The translations under genes were made by a program, and so were the position numbers. The notes under the pieces are model-generated. The model was not told where the DNA came from and did no database searches. It saw only the letters and a program-made list of their open reading frames with translations. Source: JALQTD01 sp036825655 (GTDB lineage Bacteria; Bacteroidota; Bacteroidia; Flavobacteriales_D; Sanyastnellaceae). Taken from it: a DNA stretch of 25,261 nucleotides. The stretch covers positions 1 through 25,261 of the forward strand of contig DAISXU010000020.1 of assembly GCA_036825655.1 (NCBI GenBank), written 5' to 3'. Below, piece by piece: positions 15,728 to 23,700 of the stretch. Each line of letters begins with the position of its first letter. The stretch's first letter is position 1.

Positions 15728-16748
15728 GGTGGTAAAGCAACGAGCCGATGGCGAATCCTGCAGAAGTTCCGCAAAGCAAAACGGTCTGGTTCGACGTGAG
15801 CCCCTTGTTAACCAATACATGATGCAAAGCCATCGGAATAGACGCAGCGATGCAATTCCCCGTTTCTGAGAGGATGTTGATTACCCGCTCCTCTGGCACC
15901 TGAGAAATTTTTGGGATGATGCCCAGACCGGTTTTTGATGCTTGATGTGGAACAACCCAATCCACGTCGCTCCATTCTATGGGCAATTTGGAAAAGAAAT
16001 CGCGCATGAATCCCGGCACATGCTTTAATGTCAATCGCAGCAACTCCTTACCCTCCATTTGAAAGGTATGGAGCTGCGGATCGTAAGGGTAATCCGCAAT
16101 CCATCTGGACACCCCTCCACCAGGAAGGGAGGCACCGTGACGGCCTTCCGTGAATGTCCGATGTTGGTAACGAACTACTCCCGAAGCTCCGCTTGGATCC
16201 TCGCTCAATACAATTGCAGCCGCACCATCCCCAAAAAGCGACATGACTTCCCAGTTTTCCTTACCTAGCCCGAAACTCGCCACCTCTGACGCAACGATGA
16301 GGACATGACTCCGCGCTGGGGAACGCAGCATTTCCGCCGCAAGATGAAACGCCGTGACAAAACTTAAGCAAGTCGAATTGACATGAAATGCCTCACAACG
16401 AGCTTCCTCTCCCCCGGACATAGCGGCTAAAGTGAGTGCCGCTTGAGAGGGAACAATCTGATCAAAACTCGCACCTGCCGTAAGGACGACGTCCATGTCC
16501 GCTAGAGAAAGGCCACACGCAGCCAAGGCCTGTTCTGCTGCCCTAGCCCCCATGTATGCAACGTTTTCAGAAGTGACATGATGCCGCTTCTGAACGCCTG
16601 AATGTTTCAAGCTCCAACCCGCAGGGATTCCATGCTCTCGTTCTAAATCTGACGATTCAACTTTTGCAGGAAAGTACACACCGGAGCCCACGATGCGGCA
16701 GGGAGAATCAATGTTTGGAAAGGACACGTCTGAATTTGGTGCCGGCAT
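15720..16748 (-). CDS. KAS III-like beta-ketoacyl synthase (FabH/OleA superfamily)
   Basis: 342 residues from ATG 16748, overlapping the upstream adenylate-forming gene by 41 nt. The thiolase fold is complete, with the Cys-His-Asn triad visible: Cys127 (NSTCLSF), His268 (VVPHQA) and Asn298 (SETGNC). FGDGAAAIVL is also present. Length and motifs fit an active condensing enzyme that joins an acyl thioester to another acyl or malonyl unit. The operon context with SDR, adenylate-forming enzyme, hydrolase and sulfotransferase argues for a dedicated pathway enzyme rather than housekeeping FabH, so no symbol is given. Head-to-head (OleA-like), chain-starting or ester-forming activity cannot be told apart by eye. 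Confidence 0.9.
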   Translation of the reverse strand: MPAPNSDVSFPNIDSPCRIVGSGVYFPAKVESSDLEREHGIPAGWSLKHSGVQKRHHVTSENVAYMGARAAEQALAACGLSLADMDVVLTAGASFDQIVPSQAALTLAAMSGGEEARCEAFHVNSTCLSFVTAFHLAAEMLRSPARSHVLIVASEVASFGLGKENWEVMSLFGDGAAAIVLSEDPSGASGVVRYQHRTFTEGRHGASLPGGGVSRWIADYPYDPQLHTFQMEGKELLRLTLKHVPGFMRDFFSKLPIEWSDVDWVVPHQASKTGLGIIPKISQVPEERVINILSETGNCIAASIPMALHHVLVNKGLTSNQTVLLCGTSAGFAIGSLLYHHG

Positions 16749-17970
16749 GGTGATGAAGGGATTGCGAAGAAGTTAAGGAAACCTCATGAATTTTAAGGTT
16801 TGACATCAACTCCTGCAGTGCAACTTTGGCATGCGGATACAACTCGGGTGGATCGATGAAAACTTCCAACTCGAATTGGGTCGTTTGACGAATTTGATAG
16901 TGCTCGATGCCTGGATGTGAAGCGATGATTGCACGGCGAATGAAATCCGGAAAAACCCTGCGTCCACCTGGAAATTCCAACACATCATCCATGCGGCCTT
17001 CGATTTGAGAAACAGCCTGCATCTTGGAGCCACAACTGCATTCGGTCGCGTGCAAAATGTCGTTCATTCGGTAGCGAACAACAGGCTGTGTGCTGCGTTG
17101 GCAGTCGGTCACGATGGGAACGAATCGGGTGCCATCCAACCACACCTTTTCAACAATCAGCCAATCTTCATTCAAGTGAATGTTTCCTTGAGAGCAGGTT
17201 TGCCCCAGTAACCCCTCCGTGCATTGATAGACCTGTCCAACTTTCACCAGGAAAGCCCTTTCCAGGCATTCCTGATCTTCTGGGCTAAGCACTTCAGCAA
17301 CTGAAATGACTTGGGCTGGTTTAATCCGGAGCACACCTTGAGCTTGTGCCTTCGCCAACAACACGAGCAAGCTGGGTTGACCGACCAAAACATGGGGCTG
17401 AAGTGAATTCAACCGTTCCATGTGCTTTTGGAGGGATTCGAGCAAATCGAAGAAGCTGAATTGAACCAACTTGGAACCCACAGCAGTGTACAAGTTGCTG
17501 TTTGCCCGAAGAAAAAAAGCAACGCGCCTTGGCCGCCAAGACCATCCCAAAATTCGCTGCAGCACGGCCGCTACCCAAAGCGCCCGTTCATCATCCGAAG
17601 CCAAAAACAACCCGCGATTTCCCGATGTCCCGGATGAAAGCCCGACGGTAATGCCATTCAACATCGGGGAAAAATCCCGTTGAGTCTCCGCCTTAAGCGC
17701 CACGTTCATGGCCTCTTCCCGGTTCATCCCAACCGAATTGATGGCATTGAAATACCTCATGAATTCTGCCTTTTCAATGACATCAAAGGAGGAATGCGGA
17801 ACTTGAGCCTGATCGCAATAATGTGGCGAATGCACGAGCACCCTCTTCTGAAACCTCCGCCACATGCGCTCTTGGTGGCGTGCAGGATTGCGTTGGAAGC
17901 TCCGACGAGAAAACCACAGTTTCAAGGCCCCTTTGCCGATGGCCCATTTGAAGGACAAGTCTTTCACCAT
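16708..17970 (-). CDS. Adenylate-forming enzyme (PaaK / F390 synthetase-like)
   Basis: 420 residues from ATG 17970, preceded by GAAGGA 5-7 nt upstream and overlapping the stop of the hydrolase gene by 7 nt; an ATG at 17991 adds seven basic residues and is less likely. Counting from 17991, the ATP loop SSGTSG is at 119-124, YQCTEG at 255-260, RYRMND at 306-311, a CSCG motif at 318-321 and GRMDDVLEF near 332; a C-terminal GTKFRR places the likely catalytic Lys at 419. This is the phenylacetate-CoA ligase/coenzyme F390 synthetase branch of the ANL superfamily. It would activate a carboxylic acid as acyl-AMP and pass it to CoA or another acceptor. Substrate unknown. Confidence 0.87.
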   Translation of the reverse strand: MVKDLSFKWAIGKGALKLWFSRRSFQRNPARHQERMWRRFQKRVLVHSPHYCDQAQVPHSSFDVIEKAEFMRYFNAINSVGMNREEAMNVALKAETQRDFSPMLNGITVGLSSGTSGNRGLFLASDDERALWVAAVLQRILGWSWRPRRVAFFLRANSNLYTAVGSKLVQFSFFDLLESLQKHMERLNSLQPHVLVGQPSLLVLLAKAQAQGVLRIKPAQVISVAEVLSPEDQECLERAFLVKVGQVYQCTEGLLGQTCSQGNIHLNEDWLIVEKVWLDGTRFVPIVTDCQRSTQPVVRYRMNDILHATECSCGSKMQAVSQIEGRMDDVLEFPGGRRVFPDFIRRAIIASHPGIEHYQIRQTTQFELEVFIDPPELYPHAKVALQELMSNLKIHEVSLTSSQSLHHHAGTKFRRVLSKH

Positions 17971-18785
17971 GATTTTCCTTCGTCTACCCAAGATGATGCC
18001 TTCGGGCAGTGCGTGCCAACAAGAGGAACATCCGGCGATGCCTCATGGAATTTTCTCAACCGAACTAAGGTAGCCTGGTACGCCGACCAATCGTCGAAAA
18101 ACAACCGGACTATTGGATGAGGCAAGGCACCTTCAGATACGGCCCTGAAGTTCCAGAAAGCGTCCGCGGCAAGGAAAACAGGGCCCGATGTCGTCGCTAA
18201 CAAAGCTCCCATTTGGCCTGCTGCATGTCCTGGAACAGAAAACACCTGGATGCTGCCATCACCAAAAAGGTCAAAACCCGGCCCCAAGTGCTCATGTTCC
18301 ACAGGGTTTGCAAGCTCAAAGGCCCTCCACCGCTTTGTCCAATCTTCCGGAAAAAGCCCATGCAGAAGTCCTTTCGCAACCGCCCTCCAGCGAGGTGTTT
18401 TCTGAAATTGCTGCACAGCAGCTTGGGAAGCCCAAATTTCCGCTTGGTGAAAATCACGCAGTCCGCCCACGTGATCGGCATGCAAGTGAGAAAGCAAAAC
18501 GTGTTTTACCTCAGCAGCATCAACTTGCTGATGCGCCTCGTCACATGGCAAAATCTCCACCTCCGTCAAGCGGGCGTACAGGCGATTGGGCCAGTAGCGA
18601 GTCTCCTGATGAAAACGAGCTGTATACCCCGTATCGAATAGCACCAGCCCATGGGTGGGATGGTGGATTTCTGCCCACAATGCATCGAACCGAATGCGCT
18701 GGCGCTTGTCGCCTTTTACTGCATGGTGCGCGGATGCCCAACAATGGCCCGAACGCTTCAAATGCACGTTTACGAGGTTGTTCAT
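17964..18785 (-). CDS. Metallo-beta-lactamase-fold hydrolase
   Basis: 273 residues from ATG 18785, chosen because it overlaps the upstream SDR stop as ATGA; an in-frame ATG at 18806 would add seven residues. The metal-binding motif HLHADHVGG is at about 100-108, with a later His in VPGHAAGQ (187), Asp in LAADAFW (208) and His in GTHCP (259). This set fits a dinuclear zinc hydrolase. The overall plan resembles lactonases and thioesterase-like members of the fold (FDTGY near the N-terminus). No signal peptide is seen. In this operon it could hydrolyse a thioester or lactone intermediate; that is inference. Confidence 0.88.
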   Translation of the reverse strand: MNNLVNVHLKRSGHCWASAHHAVKGDKRQRIRFDALWAEIHHPTHGLVLFDTGYTARFHQETRYWPNRLYARLTEVEILPCDEAHQQVDAAEVKHVLLSHLHADHVGGLRDFHQAEIWASQAAVQQFQKTPRWRAVAKGLLHGLFPEDWTKRWRAFELANPVEHEHLGPGFDLFGDGSIQVFSVPGHAAGQMGALLATTSGPVFLAADAFWNFRAVSEGALPHPIVRLFFDDWSAYQATLVRLRKFHEASPDVPLVGTHCPKASSWVDEGKSW

Positions 18786-19777
18786 GCCTTGCGTTTTTCG
18801 TGCCATTCAACAAACTCGGCGAGTGCTTCCTCCACTGATTGCCGAGGTACGTAGTTCAACAGCCTTTTCGCTTTGGTGATGTCTAAACTGAACGACTTGA
18901 TCAACGTACCCACACCATAGACAGTCAGCGCCGGTTCAAGGTTCCCATTGAACCACTTGGCATGCCATTCCATTCCCCTTGCCACCGCAAGCACCACCCA
19001 ACCGGCCACACTTCTCTGAAGCGGATCCAATTTCAAGTCTTGGAACACGGCGTCCATGGTTGGCCAGAGCATCACAGGCGCTCCGTTCGATAAGTTATAT
19101 ACCTGATTCAAGGCATCACCTTGCGCATCAAGCCCCAGAAGGACAGCGTCGACTGCGTTGGCAACAGGGGTCAAATCCACCACGTTTCTTCCTTGTCCCA
19201 TCCTCCTCAATTTCCCTTCGGCCTGGGCCCGAATCAACCGGGGCATGATGACCGTATCCCCTCTACCTATGAGCGCCCTGGGCCGAAATATAACATACGG
19301 AATTCCGGAAGCCATCACTTCCAATTCAGCTGCGCGTTTGGTCCGTGCATAGGCGTTGATTGGACGTGGGAGCGGCATGTCCTCTGTTACCTCAAGTTGA
19401 TCCTTCAATGCGAAATACAAACTCGGCGTTGAAATGAATACGAACTTGGACACCCCCCTTGCTTTCGCTTGTTCGATGAGCAATTGGGTGGCAACCACAT
19501 TGGAAAGGTGAAAGGCCTCCTCTGTTCCCCACGGCGAACTCAATGCGGCAGCATGAATGACTTCAGAAACTTCTCCGTTCTCGAACAACTCCTGAACAAA
19601 TTCAGGTTGAGTCAAATCGCCAAGCAGGTAGCTCACCTGAGGCAATGAAACAGAGGCATCCGGCTTCAAGGTACGGCCCGTGGCAACCACCTGGACACCC
19701 TCCAGTTGAACCAGCGCCTCGACAATGCGCGAACCCAAAAAACCGGTCGCCCCGGTCACCAAGATACGCCGCGGCAT
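18782..19777 (-). CDS. NAD(P)-dependent extended SDR (3-beta-HSD/epimerase-like)
   Basis: 331 residues from ATG 19777, which has AAGGAG 8 nt upstream; an in-frame ATG at 19801 (eight residues longer) lies 4 nt after a -7-like element and could be used on a leaderless mRNA. The Rossmann motif TGATGFLG is at the N-terminus, the GDLTQPE segment follows strand 3, and the catalytic YxxxK is YARTK with an upstream Ser (ISTPS). This is the extended SDR class that includes 3-beta-hydroxysteroid dehydrogenases, NAD-dependent epimerases and OleD. It would reduce a keto group or oxidise an alcohol. It is the first gene of the five-gene operon. Confidence 0.88.
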   Translation of the reverse strand: MPRRILVTGATGFLGSRIVEALVQLEGVQVVATGRTLKPDASVSLPQVSYLLGDLTQPEFVQELFENGEVSEVIHAAALSSPWGTEEAFHLSNVVATQLLIEQAKARGVSKFVFISTPSLYFALKDQLEVTEDMPLPRPINAYARTKRAAELEVMASGIPYVIFRPRALIGRGDTVIMPRLIRAQAEGKLRRMGQGRNVVDLTPVANAVDAVLLGLDAQGDALNQVYNLSNGAPVMLWPTMDAVFQDLKLDPLQRSVAGWVVLAVARGMEWHAKWFNGNLEPALTVYGVGTLIKSFSLDITKAKRLLNYVPRQSVEEALAEFVEWHEKRKA

Positions 19778-19805
19778 GCCCCTAACTCCTTTTCCTTCCA
19801 TGTCC

Positions 19806-19813
19806 TAAATGTA
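19806..19813 (-). promoter_or_regulatory. Candidate -7 element of the five-gene operon
   Basis: Read on the minus strand this is TACATTTA, one mismatch from TAnnTTTG. It sits 4 nt before ATG 19801 and 28 nt before ATG 19777. No TTG is found at the -33 distance. It is the only good match in the short divergent gap and would drive all five overlapping genes. Confidence 0.4.
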
Positions 19814-19831
19814 TCCCATCAGGGTGAGAAG

Positions 19832-19863
19832 TTGACCTCGCGGTGAATCATGATGTACATTCG
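19832..19863 (+). promoter_or_regulatory. Candidate promoter of the HI0933-type flavoprotein gene
   Basis: TTG (19832-19834), a 21-nt spacer and TACATTCG (19856-19863) match the Bacteroidota promoter form with one mismatch in the -7 element. ATG 19868 follows after 4 nt, which favours that start over ATG 19850 and predicts a leaderless or nearly leaderless mRNA. Confidence 0.45.
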
Positions 19864-19867
19864 ATTC

Positions 19868-21073
19868 ATGAAAGCGACCTGGAGGATTGCCATTGTTGGA
19901 GGCGGGGCGGCAGGTTTTTTCGCAGCGCTTTCCGCTTCCAAACACCACCCCCACGCCGAAGTTGTTCTTTTTGAAAAGTCATCCAAACTGCTTTCCAAAG
20001 TGAAAATCTCGGGTGGCGGAAGATGCAATGTCACGCACGCCTGCTTCGCAGCAAGCGCTTTGGCTAAAAACTACCCGAGAGGCGGTAAGTTCTTAAAAAA
20101 GGCCTTTGAAAATTTTCAGGCACAAGACACGGTCGATTGGTTTGAAAAAAGAGGGGTTCCTTTGAAAGCTGAAGCGGATGGACGCATGTTCCCGAGGAGC
20201 GACTCTTCTCAAAGCATCATCGACTGCCTTCTCTTAGAAGCACAAAAGGCTGGCATTGCCATTCGGCTGAATGCATCCATTCAGAAGGTATTGATGGCCT
20301 CTGCAGGATTTGAATTGAACGGCGAACGATTCGACCGCGTCATCGTTGCCACCGGTGGGAGTCCTAAATCTTCTGGATTTGATTGGTTGAGGGACATCGG
20401 GCATAAAATCATCGAACCTGTCCCATCGCTTTTCACCTTCAACATTCCGAAGAACACCATCATTCAGCTCATGGGCGTAGTGGTGCCAAATGCCATTGTG
20501 AAGGTGCAAAAGTCTAAGTTGGCCAGTCAAGGCCCTGTTTTGGTCACCCATTGGGGGCTTTCGGGACCTGGCGTACTGAAACTTTCGGCTTGGGGCGCAA
20601 GGGATTTGGCCCAAATGGAATACACCTTTAACATTCAAGTGAATTGGCTCGGCCGACAGAATGAAATCGAAATTGCGGAAGAACTCGAGGAGCACATACG
20701 CCGTGAAGGCAAGAAGAAAATAACCAATGCCTGCCCTTTTGACTTGCCCAAAAAGTTTTGGCTCTACATCCTCGAAGAAGCCGGCATAGGAGCTGATTCC
20801 ATAGGAATTGAACTTTCTAAAAAGTCAAAAAACCGGTTGATCAACCAACTCTTGAATCAGGAATTTGCAGTGAGGGGAAAGACCACCTTCAAAGAAGAAT
20901 TTGTTACCTGTGGGGGCATTGACTTGAGCCAAGTTAATGTGAAGAGCATGGAAAGCACTGTCGTGCCTGGCTTGTACTTCGCAGGTGAAATTCTCGACAT
21001 CGACGGCATCACAGGTGGCTTCAATTTTCAAGCGGCCTGGACAACCGGTTTCATTGCTGGCCAATTGAGCTAA
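19868..21073 (+). CDS. FAD-dependent oxidoreductase, HI0933/YhiN family
   Basis: 401 residues from ATG 19868; ATG 19850 and 19853 would add six or fewer residues but lie upstream of or within the probable -7 element. The FAD dinucleotide-binding motif VGGGAAGFFAA is near the N-terminus, followed by the family signature SGGGRCNVTH, and a C-terminal FAD-contact segment (AGEILDIDGITGGFN). Length is normal. Members are putative aminoacetone-oxidase or BaiN-like flavoproteins; the reaction in most bacteria is not established. It is divergent from the SDR-led operon and converges with the beta-barrel gene (8-bp gap). Confidence 0.92.
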   Translation: MKATWRIAIVGGGAAGFFAALSASKHHPHAEVVLFEKSSKLLSKVKISGGGRCNVTHACFAASALAKNYPRGGKFLKKAFENFQAQDTVDWFEKRGVPLKAEADGRMFPRSDSSQSIIDCLLLEAQKAGIAIRLNASIQKVLMASAGFELNGERFDRVIVATGGSPKSSGFDWLRDIGHKIIEPVPSLFTFNIPKNTIIQLMGVVVPNAIVKVQKSKLASQGPVLVTHWGLSGPGVLKLSAWGARDLAQMEYTFNIQVNWLGRQNEIEIAEELEEHIRREGKKKITNACPFDLPKKFWLYILEEAGIGADSIGIELSKKSKNRLINQLLNQEFAVRGKTTFKEEFVTCGGIDLSQVNVKSMESTVVPGLYFAGEILDIDGITGGFNFQAAWTTGFIAGQLS

Positions 21074-21081
21074 CTCCCTTG

Positions 21082-21846
21082 TCAATCTCGCAGCACGAGC
21101 CAGCTGAAACCAACGGCCGTGTAGTTCATTTCGTGATTCACGCCTAAGCCAAAACTGAAATCCCATTGCCACTGGTCACTGGACAACCAAGTGAATCCCG
21201 CATCCAAGCTCGTTAGTTGGTATCCAGAACGCAAGTCCCACTCCCCATAAGGCTCAATGTAAACGCCCAACTGGTCATTCACGGAACGGGCAACAGAAAA
21301 GGCATACGTTGCAGTCCATCTACCGGACAACAAGTCCGCACCGACGTTGTACCCCACAGCCCACACAGAACCGAGATCATGGCTAACGCAGAGTTTGTGG
21401 ACCATGCCCAACTCGTAATTTGTGAAGGACTCATTTCCCGTAGGAAGGACGGCATGTCCCAAGTAAGCCAACTCAGTAAAACTTCCTTCACGGCTCCACA
21501 GCTGGACTTTCGCTCCCACTTGTAAATCGCTCGTCCCCTGCGAGGCGCTCTCACCTGCCCCCCATCCCAAGAGGCTGCTTTGACCCAGTTCATGCACGAT
21601 TCTCAATTCGACTTGGGGATGAAGGCCCAGTCGAAACAAGGAATTGGGAAGGGCAATATCACGCTGGGTGCCACCAAATCCTGGCGTCCAAGTGCTGGAA
21701 ATGCCACATTCCCATTGGAAGGCGCCTTGCGGGATTACAGTCGAACTTTCAGTTTGATCGGGTCGATCAGTAACAATGGTCTGTGACCAAGTGGAATTGA
21801 AAATGAATAAAGAAGCCAAAAGTCCGAGGATCCGATGAGTTGTCAT
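21082..21846 (-). CDS. Outer-membrane beta-barrel, Phenol_MetA_deg-like transporter family
   Basis: 254 residues from ATG 21846 with a signal peptide (LGLLASLFIFNSTWSQ). The mature N-terminus TDRPDQTESSTVIPQG followed by FQWECG is the family signature of the PF13557-type 'transporter / MetA-pathway of phenol degradation' proteins. Alternating hydrophobic beta strands run to the C-terminus, which ends in a barrel-like strand (YTAVGFSWLVLRD). By family this is an outer-membrane barrel that might pass hydrophobic compounds; substrate unproven. It is divergent from alkB, which makes a link with hydrocarbon uptake tempting but unproven. It is not a PorP/SprF protein. Confidence 0.85.
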   Translation of the reverse strand: MTTHRILGLLASLFIFNSTWSQTIVTDRPDQTESSTVIPQGAFQWECGISSTWTPGFGGTQRDIALPNSLFRLGLHPQVELRIVHELGQSSLLGWGAGESASQGTSDLQVGAKVQLWSREGSFTELAYLGHAVLPTGNESFTNYELGMVHKLCVSHDLGSVWAVGYNVGADLLSGRWTATYAFSVARSVNDQLGVYIEPYGEWDLRSGYQLTSLDAGFTWLSSDQWQWDFSFGLGVNHEMNYTAVGFSWLVLRD

Positions 21847-21944
21847 GCCTCAATGCGCTTTGGAGATAAAAAGTTGCAAGTTAGAGGAATCCACACACCC
21901 GTTCTCGCTGGGGAATGGACCAAGTGACTTGAACCCATTCGAAG

Positions 21945-21960
21945 TTGGGTAAATACCCAA
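21945..21960. promoter_or_regulatory. 16-bp inverted repeat, candidate TetR operator
   Basis: TTGGGTA-AA-TACCCAA: two perfect 7-bp arms around a 2-bp centre, starting exactly at the -33 TTG. TetR-family dimers typically bind palindromes of this size, and the operon's second gene encodes a TetR-family protein. A bound repressor would block RNA polymerase. A second, shorter palindrome CAAGT-G-ACTTG lies just upstream (21921-21931). Confidence 0.5.
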
Positions 21961-21975
21961 ATCGGTTTAGATTTG
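21945..21975 (+). promoter_or_regulatory. Strong Bacteroidota-type promoter of the alkB-tetR operon
   Basis: TTG (21945-21947), a 20-nt spacer and TAGATTTG (21968-21975), an exact TAnnTTTG match. Transcription would start near 21980, giving a leader of about 25 nt before ATG 22005. This is the best promoter in the window. The -33 element and spacer are covered by an inverted repeat. Confidence 0.6.
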
Positions 21976-22004
21976 GCCATACCGCCCTCAAAAATGCACC
22001 TTCC

Positions 22005-23060
22005 ATGAAGGACTTGAAGTACTTATTTGCCTACACCGTTCCTTTGTTCACGCTGATTTCCATTGAATCGAGTGGGATTTGGACGTACTCCGCTGTTTTT
22101 TATGCCTTCATCGGAATCCCATTGATGGATTTGCTTGCAGGCGAAGACGAAAGGAACCTGACGCCTGATGAAACGGAGGCGAAAAAGGTGCATTGGATTT
22201 TCAATGCCATGCTCTTCTTGAATTTACCAATCGTTTTTGGCTTATTGTGGCATGCCTTTGCGACCATTCAGAGCACCGAATTCGCGGCATATGAGTTGGT
22301 CGGTCTCACGCTGTCAACGGGGATCCTGCTGGCCACCAATGGCATCAATGTCGCCCATGAACTGGGCCACCGAGAATCGCTGCTGGAGCGACTGATGAGC
22401 AAAGCCCTGTACATGCCTTGCCTGTACATGCACTTTTACATCGAGCACAATTTTGGCCACCACATCCACGTCGCTACCCCGGAAGATGGGGCCTCAGCGA
22501 AATACAACCAAACTGTCTACTCCTTTTGGTTCACCTCCGTTACCAAGCAGTACGTTAGTGCGTGGAAGCTCCAATTGCGGCAGCTAAAATTGAGAGGGCA
22601 TTCGCTTTTGTCGATGAAAAATGACATGCTCTGGTACCACCTGATTCAGCCAGTTTACCTGTTGAGCGTTGGCTGGTTGATGGGGGAACCGGTGTTTTGG
22701 TTTGCGTTCTCCGTCGGAGTGGTGTCCTTTCTCTTTCTTGAAACCATCAATTACATCGAGCATTACGGCCTTCGAAGAGACCAAACAACTTCCGGCCGTT
22801 ACGAAAGGGTACGCCCCCATCATTCGTGGAATTCCAACTTCACCATCGGACGCATCACCTTGTATGAGTTAACACGGCACAGTGATCACCACTTCATCGC
22901 AGCAAAAAAGTACCAAGTTTTGGACAGCCACAAGGGATGCCCAACGTTGCCCTTCGGATACCCCACCTCCATCTTGATGAGCCTCATTCCCCCTTTGTGG
23001 TTCAAGGTCATGAATCCTCGGGTACCCAGCGAAATGAAAAAAATCGCTGGCCATGTTTGA
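22005..23060 (+). CDS. alkB: AlkB-type alkane 1-monooxygenase (membrane di-iron)
   Basis: 351 residues from ATG 22005, about 25 nt after the predicted transcription start; the TTG at 21945 is the -33 element, not a start. All four alkane-hydroxylase His motifs are present: HELGH (about 118-122), EHNFGHH (147-153), NYIEHYGL (249-256) and LTRHSDHH (289-296). Several transmembrane helices lie in the first 120 and around residues 205-245. The family hydroxylates the terminal carbon of medium- or long-chain alkanes, taking electrons from rubredoxin; no rubredoxin is fused or adjacent. Its stop overlaps the TetR start by 8 nt. Other substrates (fatty acyl chains) are possible. Confidence 0.9.
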   Translation: MKDLKYLFAYTVPLFTLISIESSGIWTYSAVFYAFIGIPLMDLLAGEDERNLTPDETEAKKVHWIFNAMLFLNLPIVFGLLWHAFATIQSTEFAAYELVGLTLSTGILLATNGINVAHELGHRESLLERLMSKALYMPCLYMHFYIEHNFGHHIHVATPEDGASAKYNQTVYSFWFTSVTKQYVSAWKLQLRQLKLRGHSLLSMKNDMLWYHLIQPVYLLSVGWLMGEPVFWFAFSVGVVSFLFLETINYIEHYGLRRDQTTSGRYERVRPHHSWNSNFTIGRITLYELTRHSDHHFIAAKKYQVLDSHKGCPTLPFGYPTSILMSLIPPLWFKVMNPRVPSEMKKIAGHV

Positions 23061-23700
23061 GTCGAAGCCACTTTTTGGAAAAAGCACCAAAGACCACATT
23101 TTAAAAACGAGCCTTGAACTGTTCAACACTCGCGGTTTTGGATTTGCAACAACTGCATCCATTGCAGAAGCGGCTGAGGTTTTGCAAGGAACTTTGTGGT
23201 ACCACTTCAACGCGAAAGAGGATATACTCCAAGTTCATTTGCAGTGCTTTCAGGATGCCTTCGAAACAACCAATCAAGGATCCAAATCACAAGACCCCAA
23301 CGAGGTCATTGCTGCAATTTTCAGGGCCTATGCCCTGATTTGGGATTTTCGGTACCTCTTGCGCGACGATTTCAGGCACCAAGTTGAGGATTGTTCAGCC
23401 ATCGAAGCCATGAATGCATCTGTTGACGATTGGACGGCAGAACGGATGGCGCATGCTCAGCACCTCAATTTGATCCAGATGAATTCTTCCGAATTGGAAG
23501 ACAAATCTGAAATCATCCTGCTCATTGGCAGGTATTGGTTGGATTTTTCTGCCAAAAAATACCCCCATCATCCGCAGGCCCTTCTGAGGCTGAAGGGGCT
23601 ACGCCACATCATCAACGTCATCGAACCTTACCTGAGCGACAGCGCACGATCCATTCTTACGTCGCAAATGGCGGAGGCTGCCCTATCGGTCTCTGAATAG
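23053..23700 (+). CDS. TetR-family transcriptional regulator
   Basis: 215 residues from ATG 23053, overlapping the alkB stop by 8 nt. The N-terminal helix-turn-helix is typical (HILKTSLELFNTRGFGFATT, then SIAEAAEVLQGTLWYHFNAKEDIL). The C-terminal ligand domain is about 150 residues and not specific. Co-transcription with alkB and the palindrome over the alkB -33 box suggest it represses its own operon and is released by an alkane- or acyl-type ligand; this is inference. Its 3' end overlaps the convergent dioxygenase gene by 18 nt. Confidence 0.9.
   Translation: MFESKPLFGKSTKDHILKTSLELFNTRGFGFATTASIAEAAEVLQGTLWYHFNAKEDILQVHLQCFQDAFETTNQGSKSQDPNEVIAAIFRAYALIWDFRYLLRDDFRHQVEDCSAIEAMNASVDDWTAERMAHAQHLNLIQMNSSELEDKSEIILLIGRYWLDFSAKKYPHHPQALLRLKGLRHIINVIEPYLSDSARSILTSQMAEAALSVSE

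Noticed and set aside
15728..15820. N-terminal extension of the sulfotransferase to 15820
   Set aside because: It lies wholly within the coding region of the KAS III gene in another frame, and the ATG at 15727 overlaps the KAS III stop in a typical coupling arrangement.
18188..18838. 216-codon open frame on the plus strand opposite the hydrolase gene
   Set aside because: It lies antisense to an MBL-fold gene with all catalytic motifs, and its product is low-complexity with no signal, domain or start context.
14591..19801. Identification of the operon as a standard oleABCD olefin cluster
   Set aside because: The adenylating enzyme is PaaK/F390-like and the hydrolase has the MBL fold, so two of the four Ole families are not matched; only functional similarity is claimed.
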